A DNA stretch of 33,274 nt from Cytophagales bacterium (GTDB lineage: Bacteria > Bacteroidota > Bacteroidia > Cytophagales > Microscillaceae), in NCBI GenBank assembly GCA_013297825.1, contig JAAFIN010000022.1, positions 1 through 33,274 of the forward strand, read 5' to 3'. Within the stretch, counting starts at the first letter, position 1. The number at the start of each line of letters is the position of its first letter. The notes under the pieces were generated by a model. The model was not told the origin of the DNA and searched no databases. It saw only the letters and a program-made list of their open reading frames with translations. The translations under genes and the position numbers were made by a program. This document shows positions 1 to 6,728 of the stretch, piece after piece.

Positions 1-47
1 GAATTAGGAATGAGGAATGAGGAATTGGGAATGAGGAATTAAGAATT
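1..47. repeat. 7-bp GAATTAG-type degenerate array
   Basis: The window opens with imperfect copies of GAATTAG, GAATGAG and GAATTAA. The same heptamer family occurs at 1838-1955 (opposite strand), 5204-5230, 8570-8588, 16097-16130 and 17757-17785, always at gene borders. No coding potential is seen. Confidence 0.8.
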
Positions 48-53
48 TGTTAT

Positions 54-88
54 AAAAAAACAGCATAAAATTTTATGCTGTTTTTTAT
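54..88 (-). terminator. Terminator of the GT14 glycosyltransferase gene
   Basis: The inverted repeat ACAGCATAAAA / TTTTATGCTGT is flanked by A and T runs, so it could work on either strand. It lies about 40 bases beyond the stop codon of the minus-strand gene ending at 127, which fits an intrinsic terminator. Confidence 0.75.
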
Positions 89-126
89 TTTAATTTTTAT
101 TCAAAAAAATTGTAATTTTTTTTATT

Positions 127-1062
127 TTAACCTTTTCCATTTTCAAAATCCTTGTGATGAGCAAATGTTTCTATTTCGTTGAGTGGTACATCAAAATATT
201 GTTCCATATCACCAATAACATTATTATCTACACCGTCATCAAATTTTCGTGCAAATAAATTATCCCCTTCCAAAAGAAATTGGATATCATCTTTGGTAAA
301 TGTTTTTGGTCTGAGTTTAATATCACCATCAGGAATCCATATTATCGCTCTTTTGTCATCATTGATAAGTATGCCATCAAAAGAAGTATTCATCAGCACC
401 GTTTGAAAAAATGCCTCATCAGCAATAAGCGTATTGAGATAATAGGCTTCAAATTTTTTAGCTTCACCACTATTGCAAATAAATTCACAACATTCTCTTG
501 TCAAAATCATCCATTGTCCGCCAATATATGGAATAACATCTTTCAAATAGGCACGTTTGTAGGTTATGCCACTAAAACCATTATTTGTTTCCACAAAATG
601 ATTTTCAATTCTGTTCATTGTTTCAGGTCTTACACTTAGTTGGTCAGCAATTTTTATAAAATTATTGCCTTTATTTTGTGTAAGATATTCCCTAATTATT
701 TTTTGTGATTTGAGGGGATAATCTTGTCCGCTTAAATTGATAAAAAAATCCCACTGCACATTTAATTTTAGCAAATAGTTCATTCCATTGAGTTCTGCCT
801 GCACCATGCTATAACCACCCCAAACCACATTTTCACTTTCCAAAATATGTGTATTTTGGAAGGTTGTCAAAAATTTTTTGATGTCATCATAAATCTCAAC
901 GCTTGTTTTTTTGTCCAAATGAATCAAATAATGATTTTCTGGGTGATAAAGTGCTTTGAAAAGTCGTTTAAACTGTTCTGGGAAACGATGAACCAAAATA
1001 AAATAAGCAATGGTTATTTGATTTGGGGTTGCAGTTTTTGCAATAATGTCGCTGTCTGTCAT
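127..1062 (-). CDS. Core-2/I-branching-type beta-1,6-N-acetylglucosaminyltransferase (GT14 family)
   Basis: A 311-residue soluble protein with the GT14 (Branch domain) layout. The N-terminal part reads AYFILVHRFPEQFKRLFKAL followed by YLIHLDKK, the usual first strand and nucleotide-sugar region. It continues with WGGYSMVQAEL, then FFINLSGQDYPLKS, the most recognisable block of the family, and GGQWMILTRECCEFI followed by IADEAFFQTVL towards the C-terminus. Known members transfer GlcNAc or xylose to glycans; bacterial members usually serve surface polysaccharide or glycoprotein synthesis, so the acceptor here is unknown. There is no signal peptide or membrane segment, so cytoplasmic action is likely. 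The ATG at 1062 gives a short lead-in before the first strand. No glycan cluster is visible next to it; the window edge is close. Confidence 0.85.
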   Translation of the reverse strand: MTDSDIIAKTATPNQITIAYFILVHRFPEQFKRLFKALYHPENHYLIHLDKKTSVEIYDDIKKFLTTFQNTHILESENVVWGGYSMVQAELNGMNYLLKLNVQWDFFINLSGQDYPLKSQKIIREYLTQNKGNNFIKIADQLSVRPETMNRIENHFVETNNGFSGITYKRAYLKDVIPYIGGQWMILTRECCEFICNSGEAKKFEAYYLNTLIADEAFFQTVLMNTSFDGILINDDKRAIIWIPDGDIKLRPKTFTKDDIQFLLEGDNLFARKFDDGVDNNVIGDMEQYFDVPLNEIETFAHHKDFENGKG

Positions 1063-1498
1063 ATTACTTTAGTCGTTTAGGTGTTTAATTTAGTATTTAG
1101 GTCTTGAAATATTCGTTACTTGAAAATATTTGGCAAAAAGAAAAACAGCAGAAAAAGCCCAAATTTATTGGTATTAAGTTTTTTTGTAAAAAATGTATTT
1201 AAAAAGGATTTAAAACAATAAAAACATTGTTGTTTCAATGTTTTTTTTGTATATTTTTTGTATATTTTAGTGTTGCAAAAACTTTTTTTGATACTTACAA
1301 AGATAAAAAATTATTTTGGATAAATTAATTACTTTTTTTGTATGATTACTGGTCTATTTAAACATATTATTGAATGTTTTTTTGGATATTTTTGTAATTT
1401 TCAGCAAATTACAAAATAACGCTTTCATATCAAAGTTTATTGTATAAAAATTGATGTATTCTTATAAAAATTAGGAAAATCTAAATTTAAAAAAAGTA
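1063..1498. other. AT-rich intergenic stretch upstream of the GT14 gene
   Basis: No gene is seen. On the minus strand TATCTTTG at 1298-1305 fits the Bacteroidota -7 element TAnnTTTG and could start the glycosyltransferase transcript with a leader of over 200 bases, but I see no clear TTTG partner. The rest is homopolymer-rich AT sequence. Confidence 0.4.
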
Positions 1499-1664
1499 GG
1501 TTCTTCAAGGATTTATACGGGTTGAAACCCCACCTAAATCCTCCCCAGAGGGGAGGACTTTTCGCAAAGCGTTGATAATCAATGTATTATATCTCCCTTC
1601 CCTCTGGGGAGGGCTGGGGTGGGGTTTGCAAAATATAGGTTTCCGTATAAATCATAGAAGAACC
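1499..1664. mobile_element. Nested inverted-repeat element, MITE/REPIN-like
   Basis: The outer arms at 1499-1520 and 1643-1664 are 22-bp inverted repeats beginning GGTTCTTC, matching at about 20 of 22 positions. Inside them are G/C-rich inverted arms, AAACCCCACC plus CCTCCCCAGAGGGGAGG on the left and the corresponding CCCTCTGGGGAGGG plus GGGGTGGGGTTT on the right (about 1525-1556 and 1595-1626). The centre holds TTGATAATCAA, itself palindromic and shared with the palindrome at 11841-11865. There is no open reading frame. The structure fits a non-autonomous mobile element or a REPIN; no clear target-site duplication is seen. Confidence 0.6.
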
Positions 1665-1669
1665 AAAAA

Positions 1670-1770
1670 AAATAAAATAAATTCATCTTATAAAACCCTG
1701 AAAGGGTTTAACAATAGTAACCCCACGTGAAATGTGGGGAAGTAAAAGAGTGGGTTATTTAATTATCATT
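1670..1770 (+). repeat. Dispersed ~101-bp repeat, copy A
   Basis: This segment recurs in reverse orientation at 12601-12702 with only scattered substitutions. It holds two small hairpins, AAACCCTGAAAGGGTTT and CCCCACGTGAAATGTGGGG, followed by TTATTTAATTATCATT. No coding capacity is seen. Confidence 0.85.
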
Positions 1771-1837
1771 CTCAAATAAGGTTTTCAAATAAGGTTTTGT
1801 TATTTCTTTTTTTGTCTTTATTTTTACAAAAAAAAAT

Positions 1838-1955
1838 AATTCTTAATTCTTAATTCTTAATTCTTAATTCTTAATTCTTAATTCTTAATTCTTAATTCTT
1901 AATTCTTAATTCTTAATTCTTAATTCTTAATTCTTAATTCCTAATTCCTAATTCT
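1838..1955. repeat. Long TTAATTC heptamer array directly before rnc
   Basis: About 16 copies of a 7-bp unit lie here. Most are identical TTAATTC and the last two are CTAATTC. The array ends a few bases before the GTG start of the RNase III gene. Such uniform copies suggest recent slippage expansion. Confidence 0.9.
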
Positions 1956-1959
1956 ATTC

Positions 1960-3273
1960 GTGTGGAAATTTATCAAATATCTTTTTTATAGTTTTTTGTA
2001 TTATTTTAGAAACAAAGAAACACGTCATTTTATACAACGCATTGCACATATTACAGGTTTTATGCCTCAAAATGTAGCATTGTATAGATTAGCTTGTTTG
2101 CACGTTTCACAAAAACAAAAAAGTGATGTAGGAAAAGACCACAAATCAAATGAACGGTTGGAGTATTTGGGTGATGCAGTGCTTAATTTGGTGGTTGCAC
2201 ATTATCTTTTTAGAAAATATCCCTTAGAAAAAGAAGGTTTTTTGACAGAAATACGCTCAAGACTTGTTAATCGCAATTCATTAAATAATCTTGCCCTCAA
2301 AATTGGGCTTGATAGCCTTGTGGTATTTCAACAAGGATTAAAAAATATTCCTGCACAATTTCAATCTATCAATGGAAATGCCTTAGAGGCACTTGTAGGG
2401 GCAGTTTATTTGGACAAAGGTGCTGATATTTGTGAGCAGTTTATTTTAAAAAATTTATTAAAAAATCACATCAATATCAAAGAAATTATTGACACACCCC
2501 AAAATTTTAAAAGCCTTTTGGTGCAATGGGGACAACAACAAGACAAAGATGTGCGTTTTGAAACCAAACAATTACAAAATTCTGCGGTGGGTATTATGTT
2601 TGTAACTGACTTGTATGTCAATGACAAAATTATGATGTCAGCACAAGATAGAAGCAAAAAAAAATCTGAACAACTTGTTGCCCAAAAAGCGTATTTGAAA
2701 TTTATAAAAGGTAAAAATTGGGAAAATAAACCAAAAGACCACAAAAAATCAAAAGAAGAAAATACAACAAATCACCAAAATACCACAACAAAAACTGATA
2801 ACCCACAAACCAATAAACCCCAAAATCAAAAACCAAAAGAAAATACAAAACAAGAAAATATAAAGCAAGAAAATAAAAAAGAACAAATACAACCAACACA
2901 AAAACCAAAAGAGAATAAACAACAAGAAAATAAACAACAAGAACCTAAAAACCAAGAAATCAAAAACCAAGAAATCAAACCAAATAATAAACTTCCCAAA
3001 AGACAAAATGTAGTCCCAAAACAACCACCACCAAATAATATTGTAAATGATGTAAAAGTTTTTGTAAAAATACAAGAAGAACAAAATTTTGATTTTCCAA
3101 GTTTTGAAAATGAAAGTTTTGAAAATGAATTACCACAAAATTTAGAAGAAATACCATTACCACAAGAAAAACCAAAAAAGAAAAAACGACCTTTCAAAAA
3201 ACGAAAATTTACCATATTGAAAGACCAAAACACAACAACAACAACAAATAACACCAATGCAGAAAGTATTTAA
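1960..3273 (+). CDS. rnc: Ribonuclease III with long disordered C-terminal tail
   Basis: Endoribonuclease that cuts double-stranded RNA in rRNA processing and mRNA turnover. The catalytic domain covers about residues 20-175, with the signature NERLEYLGDAV at 64-74 (E68 and D72 as metal ligands) and a second acidic block NALEALVGAVYLD at 140-152 (E143). The position of E. coli D114 is Asn140, which I recall as common in this phylum. A double-stranded-RNA-binding domain spans about 181-250. Normal bacterial enzymes end here at roughly 220-250 residues. This one continues for about 187 more residues rich in Lys, Gln, Asn, Pro and Thr, ending in a basic cluster KPKKKKRPFKKRK. The start is GTG; an in-frame stop lies just upstream and no earlier ATG exists. 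The gene directly follows a heptamer array. Confidence 0.95.
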   Translation: MWKFIKYLFYSFLYYFRNKETRHFIQRIAHITGFMPQNVALYRLACLHVSQKQKSDVGKDHKSNERLEYLGDAVLNLVVAHYLFRKYPLEKEGFLTEIRSRLVNRNSLNNLALKIGLDSLVVFQQGLKNIPAQFQSINGNALEALVGAVYLDKGADICEQFILKNLLKNHINIKEIIDTPQNFKSLLVQWGQQQDKDVRFETKQLQNSAVGIMFVTDLYVNDKIMMSAQDRSKKKSEQLVAQKAYLKFIKGKNWENKPKDHKKSKEENTTNHQNTTTKTDNPQTNKPQNQKPKENTKQENIKQENKKEQIQPTQKPKENKQQENKQQEPKNQEIKNQEIKPNNKLPKRQNVVPKQPPPNNIVNDVKVFVKIQEEQNFDFPSFENESFENELPQNLEEIPLPQEKPKKKKRPFKKRKFTILKDQNTTTTTNNTNAESI

Positions 3274-3325
3274 TTATTTTTTTTAAAAAAATTAAAAAAT
3301 ATTTAATTATTTTTAAAAAAAAGTA

Positions 3326-3333
3326 TAAATTTG
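3326..3333 (+). promoter_or_regulatory. Possible -7 element for rpsO
   Basis: TAAATTTG fits the Bacteroidota consensus TAnnTTTG and lies about 90 bases before rpsO. A clear TTTG -33 partner is not visible, so this rests on the -7 match only. Confidence 0.4.
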
Positions 3334-3421
3334 CATTTCAAAATCAAAACAACAACATTTATTTCATTCAAAATGAATAAAAAATGCTGTTTTTAACATC
3401 TAAATATACATATAAGCGACC

Positions 3422-3700
3422 ATGAATTACTTGGACACTACCCAAAAACAAGAACTTTTTGCAAAATACAGCCACGATAAATCTGCTACTGATACAGGTT
3501 CTTCTGAATCTCAAATTGCACTATTCACTACACGCATCAACGCTCTTAACGTTCATCTAAAAACCAACAAAAAAGACCACAGCACACGCTTAGGTTTGTT
3601 GAAATTGGTAGGAAAACGTCGTAGATTGTTAGATTATCTCCAAACAACTGACATTACTCGTTATCGTGCTATTGTTATTGCATTGGGCTTGCGTAAATAA
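3422..3700 (+). CDS. rpsO: 30S ribosomal protein S15
   Basis: A 92-residue primary 16S rRNA-binding protein of the small subunit platform. The family motif is plain: [15 protein letters not shown] near residues 26-40, [29 protein letters not shown] in the middle (the invariant H..K..KDHHSR..L..L...R..LL.YL pattern) and [12 protein letters not shown] at the end. Its length is within a few residues of the usual 89. The gene stands alone, with an AT-rich leader of about 150 bases and its own terminator. In other bacteria S15 represses its own mRNA through leader structure; nothing comparable can be assigned here by eye. Confidence 0.97.
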   Translation: MNYLDTTQKQELFAKYSHDKSATDTGSSESQIALFTTRINALNVHLKTNKKDHSTRLGLLKLVGKRRRLLDYLQTTDITRYRAIVIALGLRK

Positions 3701-3722
3701 TTTTTTTCGCAAAAAATTAAGA

Positions 3723-3760
3723 AAACCTAATCAAATTTAATTTTGATTAGGTTTTTTTTA
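3723..3760 (+). terminator. Intrinsic terminator of rpsO
   Basis: The stem AAACCTAATCAAA pairs with TTTTGATTAGGTTT and is followed by a run of T, starting about 23 bases after the rpsO stop codon. Confidence 0.85.
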
Positions 3761-3825
3761 TAAATTTTATTACAAAATTCATAAAAAAAATTATAAAAAA
3801 AGTATAGAGTTAAGCAGTTATTTCT

Positions 3826-3833
3826 TACTTTTG
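3826..3833 (+). promoter_or_regulatory. Possible -7 element for the M16 gene
   Basis: TACTTTTG matches TAnnTTTG and lies about 87 bases before the start codon. The -33 box is not obvious. Confidence 0.45.
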
Positions 3834-3869
3834 TATCTATATTTTTCTAAAAATTTCTAAAAAAGTGTA

Positions 3870-3913
3870 TTTGGCTGTTTCATTCATCATTTAACATTTA
3901 TCATTCATCATTA
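3870..3913 (+). repeat. Shared leader repeat (TTTGGCTGTTTC / CATTCATCATT type), copy 1
   Basis: This leader begins TTTGGCTGTTTC and continues with CATT/CATC/AACATT units. It is almost identical to 12964-13005 and occurs inverted at 17788-17844. It ends seven bases before the ATG at 3920, so it must be part of the untranslated leader if a promoter lies upstream. Confidence 0.85.
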
Positions 3914-3919
3914 AAAAAA

Positions 3920-5200
3920 ATGCTCAACCGCACACTTGCACCTGAAAGCAAACCGCTTACACACATTGATATTCCACAAATGCAAAGTATTGCATTGAAT
4001 AATCATCACAAATTGCATTTTTTTGAAGCAAAATTTACACAAGTCCTAAAACTTGAATTGTATTGGCAAGCAGGAACTATTTTTGAAACTACGCCCCAAC
4101 TTGCGAATTTTACCGCAAAAATGCTCACAGAAGGCACAGAAAAATATTCTGCCCAAGAAATTATTAGCCAAATAGACCAATATGGGGCTTTTATAGAAAC
4201 AAATGGCGGATTGGAACGTGTTAGTATTACGATTTATACATTAACCAAACATTTTGAAAAAGTGCTTGTTTGGGTAAAAGAAATTATCACAAATAGCAAT
4301 TTTCCTGAAAATGAATGGCTTAATTTGCAACAAATCACACGCCAAAATCTACGCATCAATCTCCAAAAAAATAATTATCAAGTAGGGAATCATTTCAAAA
4401 AAATTATTTATGGGGAAAATCACCCTTTTGGAAAATATCTTACCGAAGAAAATTTGGATTTTATTAACCAAAAACATCTAAAAGATTTTTTTGAAGTTTT
4501 TATACAAAATAAACCTATTGAAGCAATCTTAGTAGGAAATTTTGGGGAAAATGGAGAAAAAAATGCTTTAAACATTATCAAATCTTTTTTGGAAGATTTG
4601 CCTACCAATACCCAAAATATTCGCCCAAAATACGAAACCGAAACCCCAAAAGCTCAAATTTTTCACGTGGAAAAAGCAGACGCTTTGCAATCTTCGTTGA
4701 GAATGGGACAGGTTTTATTTTCAAAAAAACACGAAGATTATTCTGCATTGATGATTTTGAATGAAATTTTTGGGGGATATTTTGGTTCAAGACTAATGAA
4801 AAATATCAGAGAGGATAAAGGTTATACTTATGGCATACATTCCCAATTTGTAACTTTGCGTGATATGGGTTATTGGGCGGTGAGTGCAGATGTCAAAAAA
4901 GAATTTTTGCAAAATACCTTTTCAGAAATTGACAAAGAAGCTGATATGTTAAAACAAGATTTGGTTTCTGATGCTGAACTTCAAACCGTAAAACAATATA
5001 TGTTAGGGGCTTTTGCTGGCTCGCTGAATACGCCTTTTGATGTGGCTGAAACCTTCAAAGCGATTTATTTTTTGGATTTGGATTACAATTTTTATGATAA
5101 ATATTTGGATACAATCCGCAATATTACGCCTTCACAAGTACGTGATATTGCCCAAAAATATTTGCATACAGATAATTGGGTAAAAGTAAGCGTAGGATAA
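3920..5200 (+). CDS. M16-family (insulinase-like) peptidase homologue lacking the zinc motif
   Basis: A 426-residue protein with the two-lobed M16 fold. Where active members have HxxEH (usually LAHLLEHM), the aligned stretch here is NFTAKMLTEGTEKYS at about residues 64-78, so the zinc ligands are gone. The C-terminal lobe keeps the substrate-binding Arg/Tyr pair in GSRLMKNIREDKGYTYG. This pattern is typical of the non-catalytic subunit of two-component M16 proteases, which in Bacteroidota often sits beside its active partner. No active partner is next to it here. There is no signal peptide, so it is probably cytoplasmic. It has its own leader and putative promoter, and a heptamer repeat follows the stop codon. 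Confidence 0.88.
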   Translation: MLNRTLAPESKPLTHIDIPQMQSIALNNHHKLHFFEAKFTQVLKLELYWQAGTIFETTPQLANFTAKMLTEGTEKYSAQEIISQIDQYGAFIETNGGLERVSITIYTLTKHFEKVLVWVKEIITNSNFPENEWLNLQQITRQNLRINLQKNNYQVGNHFKKIIYGENHPFGKYLTEENLDFINQKHLKDFFEVFIQNKPIEAILVGNFGENGEKNALNIIKSFLEDLPTNTQNIRPKYETETPKAQIFHVEKADALQSSLRMGQVLFSKKHEDYSALMILNEIFGGYFGSRLMKNIREDKGYTYGIHSQFVTLRDMGYWAVSADVKKEFLQNTFSEIDKEADMLKQDLVSDAELQTVKQYMLGAFAGSLNTPFDVAETFKAIYFLDLDYNFYDKYLDTIRNITPSQVRDIAQKYLHTDNWVKVSVG

Positions 5201-5203
5201 TTG

Positions 5204-5230
5204 AGAATTAGGAATTAAGAATTAGGAATG
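5204..5230. repeat. GAATTAG/GAATTAA heptamer array
   Basis: About four copies of the heptamer follow the M16 stop codon directly and precede the response regulator gene. Confidence 0.8.
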
Positions 5231-5273
5231 AAACATATTTAAAATATGAATTTTTATTTAATTTTTGGCTTTA

Positions 5274-6728
5274 ATGTTAAACCAAAAACAAAAAATGATA
5301 CCCAAAATACTAATTATAGATGACGAACCAAAATTACGTGAATTACTCGCCAAAATTTTGGTGTTGGAAGGTTACGAAGTTCAGAAAGCTGAAAATGCAA
5401 GCAATGGTTTAGCCCTAATAAACCAAGATTTGGATTTGGTGATTACTGATGTGCGACTTCCTGATGGAAATGGCATTATTTTGACCAAACAAATCAAAGA
5501 ATTAGCACCGCTCACGGAAATAATTGTGTTGACTGCCTTCGGAAATATTGCTGATGGTGTAATGGCTATGCGAAATGGTGCGTTTGATTACCTCGTAAAA
5601 GGCGAAAATCACGTACAAATGCTTGCCTCTGTACCTCGTGCCATAGAAAAAGCACAACAAAATAAAAAAAATGCAGAAAATTATTTAAAAAATTCCTTAG
5701 AAAATATAAAAAATCTTTTTTTTGATAAAAATATTCAAAAAATTCAAGAAGGATTTTCAACAATTATAGGTGAAAGTGATGTTTTGAAACAAAGCATCAA
5801 AACTGCCCAAAAAGTAGCCAAAACAGACGCATCTGTATTGCTAATTGGCGAAACAGGCACAGGAAAAGAGGTTTTTGCAAAGGCAATTTATGAGGAAAGT
5901 TTAAGAAAAAACCAGTCTTTTGTGGCGTTGAATTGTGCCAATTTTCCAAAAGACTTGTTGGAATCTGAACTTTTTGGACATAAAAAAGGGAGTTTTACAG
6001 GGGCTTTGTCAGACAAAAAAGGTATTTTGGAAATTGCCAACGAAGGAACTTTGTTTTTGGATGAATTGGGTGAGATGAATATTGATTTGCAAGCAAAACT
6101 TTTGCGTGTTTTGGATAGCAAAATGTATTATAAAGTGGGTGAAACACAGCCCAAAAAGGTTGATTTTAGGCTAATTTGTGCCACAAATCGCAATTTGGAG
6201 GAAGAAATCCAAAAAGGAAATTTTAGGGCAGATTTATATTATAGAATTGGCGTTTTTAGCATTATTTTGCCACCTTTGCGTGAAAGAAAGTCAGATATTT
6301 TGCCATTATCTATATATTTTTTAGAAGATTTATGTAAAAAAATGGGAGTAAAATATCCAAATATTGCAGAAAATTTTTTCCAAACGCTTCAACAACACGA
6401 TTTTAAGGGAAATGTGAGAGAATTGCGTAATATTTTGGAACGTGCATTGATATTGTGCGAAAATAACACGCTTAATACAACAGATTTACCCCAAAATTTA
6501 CAAAAAAATTTGCAAGATATTCAACAAAAACAAGAATTTTCTAACTTTTATTTTGATTTCCCTGAAAAAAATTACCAAAATACCTTAGCAGATGTAGAAA
6601 AATCGCATATACTAAGGGTTTTGGAGGCACACGAACACAACAAAAACAAAACTGCTGAACATCTTGGAATTGGACTTACTACTTTGTACCGCAAACTTGC
6701 TGAATATCAAATAAACGAGCATTTTTAA
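5274..6728 (+). CDS. Sigma-54-dependent response regulator (NtrC family)
   Basis: A 484-residue transcription activator. Receiver domain at 10-125: acidic pair D16/D17, phospho-acceptor D59 in VITDV, and conserved lysine K109 in DYLVKG. A linker follows, then the AAA+ domain at about 162-395 with Walker A GETGTGKE (192-199), the sigma-54 contact loop GSFTGA (239-244), Walker B FLDE (261-264) and an arginine-rich sensor region LPPLRER. A Fis-type helix-turn-helix ends the protein (about 444-482). The ATG at 5274 was chosen; the ATG at 5295, just before the first receiver strand, is equally possible, and an upstream TTG is less likely. It converges on a sensor kinase gene with which it shares overlapping stop codons, so the two probably form one signalling pair. 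In Bacteroidota kdp clusters, as I recall them, a regulator of this type controls potassium uptake. Confidence 0.93.
   Translation: MLNQKQKMIPKILIIDDEPKLRELLAKILVLEGYEVQKAENASNGLALINQDLDLVITDVRLPDGNGIILTKQIKELAPLTEIIVLTAFGNIADGVMAMRNGAFDYLVKGENHVQMLASVPRAIEKAQQNKKNAENYLKNSLENIKNLFFDKNIQKIQEGFSTIIGESDVLKQSIKTAQKVAKTDASVLLIGETGTGKEVFAKAIYEESLRKNQSFVALNCANFPKDLLESELFGHKKGSFTGALSDKKGILEIANEGTLFLDELGEMNIDLQAKLLRVLDSKMYYKVGETQPKKVDFRLICATNRNLEEEIQKGNFRADLYYRIGVFSIILPPLRERKSDILPLSIYFLEDLCKKMGVKYPNIAENFFQTLQQHDFKGNVRELRNILERALILCENNTLNTTDLPQNLQKNLQDIQQKQEFSNFYFDFPEKNYQNTLADVEKSHILRVLEAHEHNKNKTAEHLGIGLTTLYRKLAEYQINEHF

Noticed and set aside
2466-3257. Several minus-strand open frames rich in Phe and Leu opposite the RNase III gene
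   Set aside because: They are the complement of the Lys/Asn/Gln-rich tail codons; AAA-rich sense sequence produces TTT-rich antisense frames.
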